Shown here piece by piece: positions 1 to 11,575 of a stretch of DNA of 64,000 bases (the first letter of the stretch is position 1; each line of letters begins with the position of its first letter). Both the position numbers and the translations under genes were made by a program. Source of the DNA: Bimastos eiseni. Its lineage: Eukaryota > Annelida > Clitellata > Crassiclitellata > Lumbricidae. Location: assembly GCA_959347315.1 (NCBI GenBank), contig OY365811.1, positions 26,848,025-26,912,024 on the forward strand, given 5' to 3'. Under the pieces are notes generated by a model. That model did not search any database and was not told the DNA's origin. It saw only the letters and a program-made list of their open reading frames with translations.

Positions 1-122
1 GTCACATCACTCGAGGCGTACCGTTAATGTTTGACTAGCGGCTGTCATGGCTGGGCCTTGTTAGTGTCATAGACGGGCAATCGGTTCCAGGGATCTAGTT
101 ACATCATTATAGTTTATACCGC

Positions 123-515
123 CTAATAGATTGCGCCGTCGTATCGGAATTGTTCCTTATTCTTGATTAGTGTCAACAAGCCGGTCCAGACCAGATCTTC
201 AGCTGGTTCATGAATTTCTTGTCCGTGCGTCGCAGAGATGAGAGGGGCAGGCAGCTCTAACGTCTGCCTCGAAGTGTCGGGTTTCGTTGTCTGACACTCC
301 GTTGATCTTTGCATACTCCTCGCCGTCTGTATTGAGGCCGTCTGCCACTGGCGAAAGCCATTGATGTCTCTCCTCTCAGGTTTCAGGTAGACATCTTCTT
401 CATTCGTAGTCCTCCCACGCCTCTGCTGTCGGTCGATGACTTTATATAGCGCCATCGTCCAGAGTTTCGCGCGTGACAGGGGTCTTGATTCATTGCGAGC
501 AGGAGCCATGCACAT
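123..515 (-). CDS. Hypothetical 130-residue ORF, possibly a gene or first exon
   Basis: This open frame reads from an ATG at 515 to a TAG at 123. The product is hydrophilic, rich in Arg, Gln, Thr and Glu, with no signal peptide, membrane segment or domain that I recognise. It is one of the few ORFs of this size outside repeats and transposons, and its composition is not that of a microsatellite translation. The region upstream of its ATG (516-600) is unremarkable. I cannot tell a short gene from a chance ORF; no splice site pair was convincing. Confidence is low. Confidence 0.25.
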   Translation of the reverse strand: MCMAPARNESRPLSRAKLWTMALYKVIDRQQRRGRTTNEEDVYLKPERRDINGFRQWQTASIQTARSMQRSTECQTTKPDTSRQTLELPAPLISATHGQEIHEPAEDLVWTGLLTLIKNKEQFRYDGAIY

Positions 516-2920
516 TGACCTGGTTGTGGAACATGGTTATGATGGAGCTTGAAATGTTCGGGGAAATATAAAGCATTTAAGACGAAGATCTAAGCAATAA
601 ATTCTTAAGCATTATACATTTTGGTGCCAATGCGGCAATGCCATGGTCATCCCTTCAACATTGTCATGTAAGCAACAGTTTCGAGTTGTCCTAAAATAAA
701 GCTTTCGGGCTGTTTTAAGAATTCTTATGTGTTTGCCTCCGGGAACAAGAGAAGTGCTATCTTTGTGGAAGCTCAGAACAATGGAGGGCAAAAATGCAAA
801 CTGAAGAGAGTTGTCTGTACAAGATGGAATAGTAGACAGATTGCAGTTGATACGACAATCCAATGTTTGAGTACAGTAAGCCTACTATCCATCCTCGAAA
901 TCCCCTCTCCAACGGGTGAAGACTTAGCGTAGCAGTTACTGGAGCCAATGACTTCTCACAACGTCTCAGAAATTTCAGATTCATCATTAGGCCTATTCTG
1001 TTTATCCACAATTGCGACGCATCTGTAGATCTGTGTAGATCTGAAAATGGCAGCAAAAAGTTTATGTAAAACTGTAGATCAAAATTTGAAGCTGTGCTGC
1101 TATAGATGCATTGATGCACCACGTCACTTGGCAGCTTTTACTGCAGAAATCAATTTCATTTGCGAAAGCCCATCTCTTTGACGTTAACTTTGACGAAGAA
1201 AGAAAGAGGAAGCTCGTGGTGTATAGGTCTATATAGCAGCGATGTGACTCTAATTGGAGACGAGATAATTCGGCCACATGTACGTGTGCGTTCCTGGCTA
1301 ATTATGATTCAGATATGCATGCAGATGCGAGACAGATTCGACGATGACCAGACGGTATTATGTTGACAGCAATGTCATTGTTTTCTATCAGCAGCCTCAA
1401 AAGAGTATCATGTATCACAACTCACTAGGATCTACAGCCTGAATCTCCATGTTGACCATGTTGTGGTACCTGAGTAGTTGATTATGGTGATGTTGGAGAA
1501 ACATTCTGTATGTTGGAGGCCGCGGATAGGCCTGATGGCAGGAAATGCTGGTGACACTCGTGACGAAGAATCAACTGATGAGGAAGAAACCGAAAATGAC
1601 AACGAATTGACAAGGTGGAATCAACATAGCCACATAATCGAATTTATGCTCTCAGTAATCTGGATATCTTCCTAAGTCCTAACATTCTACCACTGTACTG
1701 AATCTTAGTAACTTCACCAATAACTATATGTTCCGAAGAGCGTGCACTCAGAAGGCTGCACATCATCAAAAGTCGCTAGCGGTCAACAACATGCTATGAT
1801 TGTATGAATGCACTATACTGAATTATTTCAGCCGCAAAGCAATAACATCTTTATAGCTATGTTTGCTAGATGAGTGACCAATATAAAGAAATATTATCAC
1901 TGGCTAGATTCCAGAGAGTTACTCAAAATAAGTGAATCTCCCAGCATATGTTGGCTATCATAACGAGATTCCTATATCTAGTCGTTTCAGTTATATAAGT
2001 TCAATCTGAGAATGACCACTCCATTCATCTATGAATTTTATTTGGGTAACATTGCACTTTCTGTTAAGTGACATTATTAGTGCAACAATGTTACTTAGTA
2101 CCTACCATAGCAATGTTACTTAGCCTGCTATTGTAGTTAGTTAAGTAACATGAGCGATATAGTTTTCTGACAATGCAGTGTCTGAAATTCTGCAAGGTCG
2201 TGAGCTGCTACAACAGTTACTCATTATCTCTGCGTTTAATCAGCAGTCCGTCATCGACTATAAATATAGATGAAATGTTTTTATGTCATTCATACTTATC
2301 CACGTAAAAATCGTCATGAAGATGTACTTATGTTGCATTCCATATGCCATACATTCCTCTATCTTTTGCTTTCTGTTTGTTTGTGTCCGTGTGTGTGTGT
2401 CTGTGTGTTTGTCTGCTACCTGCCTTCTCCCATTCGTCAATTAATTCGTTTGTTCGTTCATCTATTCATCTCTTCATTCTTTTATTCGCTCAGTCAACAA
2501 TCTTGTAACTAAGTTTGTTAGTCAGTAGTACGATCAATAATTAATTAAGTTAGTTAGTCAGCAAGGTAGTCAGTAACAAAGTAAGTCAGTTACTCCTAAA
2601 TTCTGTCACACTATGTCACACTGTCACACTACATACATACGTATGAATGTATGTGTGTTAGTCTGTCTGTCTGTCTGTTTACATTTATAAGCCAAATATA
2701 TTATATTAAATATGGTAACGGATATCATATCTTCTTTCGTGTCAATAGTCTTATATGTTTGCTAAGCAGAATTTGTAGCTTATAATTGCAGGCGGATACA
2801 CGAATTGACGCCCGTATTATAAATAACAGTGATGGCCCGGCTGCTAACAGCCATCTGTTTCCAATCAATTTAAAAGTTGTTCCGCTTTTCCTTTCTTGAT
2901 GCACATCATAATTGCTTTCA
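516..2920. other. No supported gene; short simple repeats only
   Basis: I see no ORF with family resemblance and no convincing exon chain. Around 2040-2150 there are short repeated words (CAATGTTACTTAG occurs twice, about 25 bp apart). Around 2385-2415 a TG-rich tract and around 2625-2680 an ACATACATAC/GTCTGTCTGTC tract are simple repeats. ORFs here of 60-121 residues look random. Confidence 0.5.
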
Positions 2921-2924
2921 AAGA

Positions 2925-3102
2925 AAAATCATAAAGAAGCAACAGAATGAGGCGGGTGAGTGGTGTTGCAACGGGTTGTGCAGACTGCGCAACGCACAAG
3001 GGCCCCCGGCGGTCCTCCCCTGCGAGGAGTAGAGTCCAGAGTCCATCTTTCACCTGACAGAGTAAAATCAACTTTTATCAAAACTTAATCTATATGTACA
3101 GC
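2925..3102 (+). repeat. Dispersed repeat, copy 1
   Basis: This block is almost identical, apart from a few substitutions and small indels, to 4141-4321 in the same orientation. It contains a GC-rich core (about 2965-3035, with GGCCCCCGGCGGTCCTCCCC) in an otherwise AT-rich region and ends at a shared CTTAATCTATATGTACAGC-like sequence. It has no coding signal that I trust; the minus-strand ORF across it is duplicated with the repeat. The family is unknown. Confidence 0.75.
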
Positions 3103-3425
3103 GATGGCTGAATGGTTACCGTAACACGCTGACAAGAATATTATCCGCTAGCCCTAAGAGGTTGACTAATCCTTCCATTCGCTATGGGGCGTTGGTAGTA
3201 CAGATGAGAGCCTTGCAGACGGTCGCACAGTTAAATTCGACTCATGTTAAACGTTGTAACATCTGTTACTAATTTAGCATGTAATCCTAATGCGATTTGT
3301 CAGTTTGAATTGAAGAATCGAAAAAAATATACGCAATTGTTTGCCATTGGACCACCATCGATCGACGCTCTATACAAGGGCCCCAAAATCTTTCTATGCA
3401 CTACTGTGTGGGGCAAGTTAACATT

Positions 3426-3427
3426 TG

Positions 3428-3511
<84 letters not shown>
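3426..3511. repeat. (CCTG)n microsatellite
   Basis: About twenty tandem CCTG units with one CCTT interruption lie 175 bp upstream of the first visible exon of gene A. The translated Leu-Pro-Ala-Cys repeat in an ORF here is an artefact of the microsatellite. Confidence 0.95.
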
Positions 3512-3687
3512 AGGTCGTGTGGTGTAGGCAACGGCGCAGGTTTTTCTACAATAACAATGTTAATTATCGATTATTTTTAAGAACGAATTTTTAAAATGCG
3601 TCATTGTATGCTGAACAATCAAATTAGCTTGCTGCCTGCCTGTTAGGACGAATTCTATGCTTCCCTTCTGTTGTCTTTCTATTCTAG

Positions 3688-6093
3688 GCTTAGGACAAAT
3701 CCTCTCTACGATCAGTGTCGAGGAGGGCCTAACCCTCTGCCACCTTACCCTCCGCTGAAAAGGGGTTTGTGCACTCAAGGATCATGTTGTCTCCAGACCT
3801 TTGGATTCCTGTTCGCTCTGATTGCTCTCGTCATTGTTCTGTGGATTATATTGGCCGGACGCTCTGGCGGATCAGAGTACCACGAATTGGTTAAGGACAT
3901 TGAGTCGCTTCGAAGTAACCTCTCGATATTGGTAAGAAATACAGTAGCCAAATAGATGTTCCTATGAAGTACGCATGTGCTACACGTAATTTACTCCGGG
4001 ACCTTGATCAAGTCTTTCACGCACAATTGCTCTGCAGTACAACTGCAATTACGCCGTCGAGGCATGTGTATGCGCTTCTGAGCAAAAAATATTGGAAGAA
4101 GGGCAGTATCAAATTTCGGAAATAATAATAAGAAGAAGAAAAATCATGAAAAAACAACAGAATGAGACAGGTCAGTGGTGTTGCAACGGGTTGTGCAGGC
4201 TGCGCAACGCACAAGGGCCCCGGCGGTCCTCCCCTGAGAGGAGTAGAGTCCAGAGGCCATCTTTCACCTGACAGAATGAAATCAAATCAACTTTTATCAA
4301 AACTTAATCTACATGTACAGCATGAAATCGTCATCAAGGAAGACGGTTGAACCCATCGGAGGTGAAAGGGGTTTTTCGCCCTGCATCGCTACCCTCCACC
4401 GTAAAAAGAGTATGTGCACCGGAACACCATGTTTTCTATAATTGATCTATAGTACCTCTTCGCTCTGTTGTAGCGCGGAAGCGAGGCAGCAACATGTTCC
4501 CTCTAATACTAGAGCGCAATCGTCGTCGATATAATAACGCACAGGAATTATATTATCATCGTCTTTTGAACGTCTTTTCTTATATAGTATGAAATAGTGC
4601 AGAACAGCGAAGAGCGTGACGATTCCATTTCCATCTCACGCATCAATGATTTCAACAAAATCGTTCAACTGCTCCACAACAGCTCCAAGATGCTGGAGAC
4701 ATTCACCGACCTCGGAAACAAGGTCAGTAGAGGTCGTCATGACATGTGACGTGACGAATTTCCCACACTCTCTGACTTAAGGATGTCACTCCTAAACTAA
4801 TCGACTATTACAATTTTTGAGTTGTATGATTAACGATGTAATGGAAGTCACTCATAAGATTAGATTATATTTGCCATTATAATCCAGACTTGGCTGCCAT
4901 TTCCGCAAATCGTGAACCAACTCCTCACTTGATAAATGTACGTGTTCACCTCCTTGCAGTACATTACATTACATTACCTTACTGTACCTTAACTTCTATT
5001 GCCCTGCCTTGCTCTCGCCCAATTACTTGACCTGACTTTCCCTTTTAATTACTCACCTTCATTAGCTTACCTTAATTACATAGCACTCATTGCTTTATCT
5101 TACCTTCCATTGCCCTACCTTGTCTCACCTTAGCCTCTTACCTTGATTACTTTACAGTCAATAAATGCCTTACCTTAATGATCTCACCTATCCATACTAC
5201 TGTTCATGAGTTATTTCCATACTGCTGTTCATAGGTAATGAGCATTCGCATGGAAGTCAGTTTGCAAGAAACTTCTATTCAAAACTTGACCAATAAAATC
5301 GCTATACAGACCGATCAGGTTCGTAGCTCTTGAGAATGGATTAAGGCGCTAGATGAAGTGACACATTTTTCAATCTAAATGAAAATATGCTGTAGAATGC
5401 ATAAAAGCATTCCTTCATTTAAGTACAGCGATGCAACATAATTATCTGGCAGGTCTAAAAAGAAAAAAAGCTATCCTACTGATCATTTTAATTTGATCTC
5501 ATAAGAAGCAAATGATCAGGTTGCCAATGACAACGATGATGATGATGCGATGATGATGACATCTATGACAAGGACGATTACGATCATAAGAGTTGTAATG
5601 TTAACGATAATCATGAATCAATAAATAGCGATGAATTACTTAATCAGAAAACAATGTATTATCAACATTTTATTTATAAATTTCAGTTAGCCTTCCTAAA
5701 GTCACGAGTAAGCCATGCAAATGAAAGTTTTGAAAATCTGAAGCAATCGATCGGCGAAAAAAATCAGGTAAACAGCGATGAGAGCTATGATGCTGAATGT
5801 GATCGCAGTGACAACGACGACGACGATGATGATGATGATTATGATGACGACGACGATGATGATGCTGCTGCTGCTGATGATGATGATGATGACGATGACG
5901 ACGACAACGATGACGACGACGATGATGATGATGCAGAAGGCTAATGATGATTATGCCGTGATGTTGGTGATGATGAGATGTCGACAACGACGACGACGAC
6001 GATGATGATGATGACGATAATGATGATGATGACGCAGAAGGCTAATGATGATTATGCCGTGATGTTGGTGATGATGAGATGTCGACAACGACG

Positions 6094-6124
<31 letters not shown>

Positions 6125-7280
6125 TAATGATGATGATGATGCAGAAGGCTAATGATGATTATGCCGTGATGTTGGTGATGATGAGATGTCGACAATGACG
6201 ACAACGACGATTAATGACGATGATGATATAGTGGGTCACGTGATGATGACGACGAAGATGCGAAAGGAGGCCTGACGGTTAAGATGGCAATAGGGATAAT
6301 GATTGCGTCGACGACGACGACGATTAAAGTGAGAGCAGTGTTGGAAGCAAAACTAGAAATCTGGCACAGTTTCTTATTAATGGTTCAAGTAATTATCATT
6401 TTTGCTACCAATTGAACTTATTGTACTTGCAGCTGCAGATGCGAGGATTGGCCAACATGTCTGGTTGCAGCCACTCACGCAAATCGCTTGGAAGATATTA
6501 CACATTTGATTGGACGCAGACTGACCCTCTCGATCTAAGCGTACGTATTCGATATCCCATCCAATAACATGACGATGATGTGACGTATAGCGCCTAGTGA
6601 CGTAGTGAAATGTTATTTCTTCTAAATCTTTCTATGTCTCCTATTACATACATGTAGAAGCAAATGTAATCTAACTAAACTTAAACTAGATCTATGTCTA
6701 ATATCATGCAATCGATCTTACCTCAGATGATCTAAGTATTTACATTACGCGGTTAATTCTAATTACCTCTAATAGATATACACAAACAGTTTTGCACACA
6801 TAGACTGAACGTTACGGGCTGACCGCTCGAACCGATCGGCCACTGTGCCACACTGTGCCACTATAAGTACGTATATTTAGATAATGGTTTAGATAATAGA
6901 TAGCTGGATGGATAGATGGATGGGTGGATGAATAGATAGATGAATTACGGGTGGATTGATAGATGGTAGATGGTTCATGCAATCGCTGGAGACCCCTCTC
7001 ACATGACGCACTGACGCAGCGCTCCTGAGCAAGCTGGCGTCCAGCTGTCCTTAATTTTTTGTAATCGCTTAAAAAATTTATCGTCTATATTATTTTTACT
7101 TGGTTGCAGCACGTCCTTGTGCTCGGAGTGCTCTGCACGACCATTGGAGGGACTGAAGCGCTGCTCGAGGACAATCCTGTGACGCCTAACATCTACCGAT
7201 GCGTCTGTCGCGGTATAAGAGAAGGGATAAGTGACCGCGTCTGCATCATACACTACTGGACCTGTCCACTTCTACCGTGA
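3688..7280 (+). CDS. Gene A: type II membrane protein with extracellular stalk and C-terminal Cys module (5' end missing)
   Basis: Six exons join in phase: 3688-3931, 4603-4722, 5235-5318, 5687-5767, 6433-6540 and 7110-7280 (TGA 7278-7280), all with AG acceptors and GT donors. The visible product is about 268 residues; the first exon enters in the middle of a codon, so an upstream exon with the start codon is missing. In order: a short Pro-rich stub with PLPPYPPL and several Cys, one strongly hydrophobic helix (FGFLFALIALVIVLWIILAG), a heptad-like stalk over the next four exons carrying several N-x-S/T sites, and a final exon ending in a compact Cys-rich motif (YRCVCRG, RVCIIHYWTCP). The topology suggests a type II plasma-membrane or Golgi protein with an extracellular C terminus, perhaps oligomerised by the stalk. 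I do not recognise the family; function is unknown. Introns hold a SINE, a dispersed repeat and a GAT microsatellite. Confidence 0.75.
4001..4139 (+). repeat. tRNA-derived SINE, 3' part
   Basis: This copy keeps the SINE body (ACCTTGA.CAAGTC..TCACGCACAATTGCTCTGCAG region, then GGAAGAAGGGC) but lacks the tRNA-like head. It lies in an intron of gene A and ends in an AATAATAATAAG tail directly against the second dispersed repeat at 4141. It is clearly related to the copies at 13671, 18941, 25978, 30221 and 40926. Confidence 0.8.
4141..4321 (+). repeat. Dispersed repeat, copy 2
   Basis: Direct repeat of 2925-3102, with the same GC-rich core and the same 3' boundary. It lies in an intron of gene A. 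Confidence 0.75.
5530..6330. repeat. GAT/GAC trinucleotide array with a higher-order ~100-bp unit
   Basis: Imperfect GAT/GAC triplets fill an intron of gene A just after exon 5687-5767. Within them a longer unit, containing GCAGAAGGCTAATGATGATT and then ATGCCGTGATGTTGGTGATG, recurs at about 5933, 6034 and 6141, so the spacing is about 101-107 bp. Poly-Asp, poly-Met and poly-His ORFs on both strands here are microsatellite translations. Confidence 0.9.
6791..6850 (-). repeat. tRNA-derived SINE, head fragment
   Basis: On the minus strand this reads GTGGCCGATCGGTTCGAGCG followed by CCCGTAAC, the same tRNA-like head (A-box region) as in the SINEs at 18941-19150 and 40926-41150. The body is missing. 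It lies between the last two exons of gene A. Confidence 0.65.
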
Positions 7281-7729
7281 TCTACCTACCACTTTACAAG
7301 AAAGTATGGTGCATACCATGATCTTCCATTCCTAGACTGATTCACTGTCCCCATCCTGAATATGTACCATTCCAAGCATTCTAGAACTTCTGCCGGGATC
7401 TATTAGATCTGCCACCGTGTCTGCGACGTTTTACCACTTGTAACAGAGCGCCTTCTACAATGGCCTTCAACCTGTATGCTGCCGGGATCGATCGACCATT
7501 TCTACTGCAATATACCATTTACACCGTGTTCTCCCACTTCCACCGTCATCCACCGTGGATCTTCCGTCATCTGTCGCATATATAATCACACTAATATTCT
7601 GATTGTTGCAGCGCTTTTTCAGCTTTAAACTAGAAACCATAGTCCTAAACGGCGTTGAGGCATTTATTGCTGACTGGTGATCTAATAGGGGTCTAGCGTG
7701 TTGCCTATATATATATAGGCAACTAGGCA

Positions 7730-7768
<39 letters not shown>

Positions 7769-8305
7769 ATATATATATATTGGTTGTACAATATCGGCGA
7801 GTGTAAAGTCGGGACAGTGTGGCCTTGGCCTGGTCTAGATGACAGCATATTTGATGTGGCAAACGATGTTCTTACAGCGTTTCATTTTCAGACTATTTTC
7901 CAACTTTACGTGAAGCCGCAGGATCTAGTTCAAAATTAGTCTACTATTTGTTCAGTTATATATTCTTGTGCACAACTGAATTAGAAGGATATCTATTAGT
8001 GGGCTGTAGAGAACAGTTTCATAAGCTATATAGACATACCGAAAGTTCGAGTGATAATTACAAGTATCTTATTTTGGTATTACATAGACCCATAGCTAAT
8101 AATTATTTTTTATTGTGTTTTCGGTAAATGTTTAAACAAAGAGAACTATTAAGCAGAAAACCGAAATACGCATTTGTAACGTCGAAAACGGAACGAAAAG
8201 TGTGTGGTCGGTTCTTCTTTAGCCCATACGCCATAATAATTAATAAAAAAACTGTTTTGAATAGCGTTAATACAAAGTGATATGGTGGACATTTTAAATT
8301 ATGGC

Positions 8306-8364
8306 ACTGTAAAACATCGCAATTACTTTAATTACTTTAATTACAACTTGTGATGTTTTACAGT
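8306..8364. repeat. Short perfect hairpin
   Basis: ACTGTAAAACATC at the left is matched by GATGTTTTACAGT at the right, with the intervening 30 bp containing a repeated TTTAATTAC word. It could be the core of a palindromic MITE. Confidence 0.6.
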
Positions 8365-8396
8365 TTTCTCATTTACTATAAACTTTATAAAACCCG

Positions 8397-8945
8397 ACGG
8401 ATAGATTGACAGATGGATGGATGGACAGCCAGACGAACAGGTGAACGGTCTGAAGATGGATGGATGAATGGATACCCGGACGATTCGGTCGATGGATGGA
8501 TGGATCGATGGATGGATCGATCGATTTTCGTAGCTCCATTCATTCAACCAATTATCACTCTTTCCGACCACCTTCTTGAGCCAACCTCCTAAACCAACCC
8601 AGTGTCTAACTTCACCTCGCCCTCCATCCGCTCTGCTTGATTCAATGATTCAATGGTTGAATGAATGAATAAATGATGTAACGTATATATATATCTCTCT
8701 GTCTCTGTCTCTATCTCACTCTCTCTCTATCTCTGTCTTTGTCGGTCTCTCTATCTGTCTGTCTCTCTTTCTGTCTGTCTCTCTCTCTGTATGTCTCTCT
8801 CTCTGTCTCTCGCTGTCACTGTCTGTCTGTCTATCTGTCTCTCTCTCTCCCTCTTTCTCCCTCTGCCTGTCTGTCTCTGTCTCTGTCTGTCTCTGATGTC
8901 TGCTTGTCATTCTGATTGTCTGCGTGTCTGTCTGTGTCTGTTTGT
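8397..8945. repeat. TGGA-type and CTGT/CTCT microsatellites
   Basis: 8397-8530 is rich in GATGGATGGA units. 8690-8945 is a long pyrimidine tract built of CTGT and CTCT units. Long low-complexity ORFs in this tract are not genes. Confidence 0.9.
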
Positions 8946-9721
8946 GTTCCGAACCATAATCTTTTTTCCAGAATTTCCAAATTTTTTAGGTCATATTCCG
9001 GAATTATTTCGGAATTCCGGAATTCTAATTGTGAACGTATTTACCGACTCGACTACAGTAACTATCGATTTCCAACTTAACAGAACAAATTCAGAAACTA
9101 TAATTTCTCTTCTTAACTAGTCTATGCCAGAGTATACATGGAGATAGCGTTGAACTTGACCGTATCACAAGGTCAAAATTCAGTGACAATGGTCAAGGAT
9201 GGCCACAGTCCACAGTGTTAATGAATCCCTAATGCTTTTCCCCAACTTCAAGCCCTGTATAGTCCAAGAGTATAATGCTTGCATTTAAAGGGGTAACTCC
9301 ACCTCGCAGTTTAACGTTAAACCAGGGCCGCCCATTTAATGAGTATGCATGCCAATCATATCGAACCGCCCGAAGGCTATAGCGGTCTAGCAGCTGGGTC
9401 CGTCCATGTCGTTTGAGTGGTCAGTGATGGAAATGTTGGCGCTTAGTGCCTCTCTGTAGTTCATTTGCATTTCAATAATAATATAGGTCCCGGAATTTGG
9501 GCTGAGGTTAGACCTTGTCAATTGTAGTTGCTCCAGAGGGGACAATTAGAATAGTTCATCTGAACAGGGTCAAAGATGCTGGGAGACGGCAGTGTATGAC
9601 GCACATGCCAAACGACTGGACATAGTAACAGACGTGCGTTGATAACAGGGCGCATAATCGTGAACTGCAAGACTGAGACACTGTGACATAATGTAAACAA
9701 ATATCCAATTGTGATGCCAAT

Positions 9722-9763
<42 letters not shown>

Positions 9764-10166
9764 CGCATTATAATGTCCGTTTCAGAGAGTCTGTTTAGGA
9801 ACAACCTAAAAGAAAGTGAAATAGAATTTCCTCTCTTTAATACAAGCAATACGTCCTTTGTATTGACAGACGTCACATTTGGTAATCTGTTTATATTATT
9901 GCAGAGTGGCAGTATGTAAACAACAATGGCACCGCTACCCCTCCCTGGCTACTCCTCTCTGACCAAACCACTCGGATGTTCACTCTTTTCAAGATCGATA
10001 TATGCATACAGCAGAACTCTGGAGTTTGTATTACCTAGCACCATGCAAAAGTACGATCTAACAATCGTGTCGATCGTGAGCAGGAAGAAGCGATCCGAGC
10101 CTTTTTTGCTCATAACAACTGGGATTTTTAACAAACTGGTAGATATAGAACGCAGTATATGTAGTT

Positions 10167-10475
10167 ATTAAAAATTCAGTTTGATAAAACCTTAGTACAG
10201 CAATACTGTACTAGCAGAACTGACGTACTATCGGTCGTAATCACAGTCGTATGCATGCAGTGATTAATCATGCCACTAAGGACATAAATTTGAAAGCAAT
10301 AAACCACTTCCGTGAGTTTATGCTTTCGTGTAGCAATATATGCATTTATTCAAAAATTCGGTTAGGTGTTGCTTTAGTACATACTGTACTTCGGGTCGTA
10401 TGCATGCAGTGATTAGTCATGCCACTAAGGGCATCAATTTGAATGCAATAATAATGCATTTGAGTGAAGTAATGC
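10167..10475 (+). repeat. Two-copy tandem duplication
   Basis: The word GTCGTATGCATGCAGTGATT, followed by a near-identical stretch with ATGCCACTAAGG, appears at about 10245 and again at about 10396. Flanking words (AAAAATTC.GTT, TTAGTACA..ACTGTACT) are also duplicated at about 10167/10350 and 10191/10374. The copies have diverged by small indels. Confidence 0.75.
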
Positions 10476-10533
10476 TTTCTGGTGGCACCACAACCTTTGG
10501 AGCTTACATATGGAATTTTTCGAATTGCAGTGT

Positions 10534-10930
10534 ATGAACCAGCCAAGAAAAGGAAATCTCGCTCGGAACCTGCTTCCGAGCGGCCCTCCATGTCTGAATC
10601 CTCTTCAACTTGCATTACTTTGCCAGCTGAGACACAAACGACAGCTGGTGATGATGTCTCGTCTGAGCATCAGTCACAACTCTGTGACAGTCTGCACATA
10701 GACATTGTCTGCCCACTCTGCTTTCTATATCCGTGCGTGGCGTCTTTACCTGCGGAATGGCTTGGAGAAGGGCAAGCCGCTCATACAGGAAACAGTTCAA
10801 TACGGAGATTCATGTTTGGAAAATACTGGAAAATGATTTCTAACTTGGGTGGGTGGACAAACCCGCCATATCTGACAAAGAAACTGGCTGATATACAAGG
10901 TGTACATCACATGCGTGAGATAACTTCAGA
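10534..10930 (+). CDS. Possible internal exon or transposon-derived ORF, unrecognised
   Basis: An acceptor-like CGAATTGCAG at about 10533 opens a frame that stays open for more than 130 codons (the full ORF runs to 11054). The product begins with a basic/Ser-rich stretch (PAKKRKSRSEPASERPSMSE), has a CPLC pair, and then an aromatic segment (GGWTNPPYLTKKLADIQG). That looks like real coding sequence up to about 10925, after which it turns AT-rich and random. I do not recognise the family. No partner exon was found, and it may come from a transposon. Low confidence. Confidence 0.3.
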
Positions 10931-11127
10931 GAAAATGCGCTGCATGATTATTTCACAAATGAAATATTTCTTAAGAAATTGTAAATTTATAAGAATTTTT
11001 TTTAAATATAATAATCTTAATTGGGTGTGTTGGCATTGTTCCCAATTACAATAATGGTTTGAGCGAAGGCAGAAAAAGAGCATCTAATATTCACAAGCAC
11101 ATGCTATTTTTCTGGAGAGTTCAACAA

Positions 11128-11490
11128 CGTGGCGGGTGTGGATAAAATGCGAACCGGCGAACTGGTAAAATGTGAACCGTTTGCGAACTTGTCTTCGATT
11201 GGCTGCCAAAAGCCACGTGACAGGTTCGCGCCTATGGTTACCATTTATATTTTTATTCATGCGGCCAAAGGTTCTCGGCAATTATCTATAAACGATACTA
11301 ACCATGACCCTGAACGCTATCTATCAACTACACTGACCCTAATAATAACCGACCCTCACGATGCTCACCCTGACCCTAACCGACCCTCACCGTGCCTTAA
11401 CCTGATCCGTTCGCATCTATGGTTCGCATTTTGGTTCGCGTTTTACCGGTTCGCAGTTCGCCGATTCGTATTTTACCAACACCCCAACGT
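11128..11490. mobile_element. MITE-like element with GGTAAAATGCGAACC subterminal repeats
   Basis: The left end carries ATAAAATGCGAACCGGCGAA and the right end carries its inverted counterpart (TTCGC...TTTTACC), giving inverted arms of about 60 bp around a 230-bp centre. The middle contains the unit ACCGACCCTCAC, also seen near 54610 and 57765. No transposase is encoded. The superfamily cannot be assigned; I did not find a clean target duplication. Confidence 0.5.
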
Positions 11491-11575
11491 GGCAGCCGCA
11501 TTATTGCAAACAACCAGAAACCAACAGTAAAAATTTCCCACGTGCTTCTGCTGGTCAGTTACACAAGATCTACTG

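Larger units (their letters stand above)
7281..10165. other. No supported gene; microsatellite-rich interval
   Basis: After the stop of gene A, I see only simple repeats: (TA)n at 7705-7780 and 9723-9760, TGGA-type repeats at 8400-8530, and a long CTGT/CTCT tract at 8690-8945. A short hairpin is at 8306-8364. A 9290-9440 stretch is more GC-balanced but gives no ORF of note. Any polyadenylation site of gene A should lie at the start of this interval; I could not identify it. Confidence 0.5.

Noticed and set aside
3426..3594. Cys/Leu/Pro/Ala repeat protein
   Set aside because: Translation of a CCTG microsatellite.
2865..4350. Similar minus-strand ORFs at 2865-3071 and 4017-4214 that look like a conserved protein
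   Set aside because: The similarity comes from two copies of a dispersed DNA repeat, not from protein selection.
5654..6005. ORFs of 75-105 residues of poly-Asp, poly-Met or poly-His
   Set aside because: They are translations of a GAT/GAC microsatellite in all frames; only the first 27 codons after 5687 are a true exon of gene A.
8716..9120. Ser/Leu-rich and Arg/Glu/Thr-rich ORFs on both strands
   Set aside because: Translations of a CTGT/CTCT pyrimidine tract.
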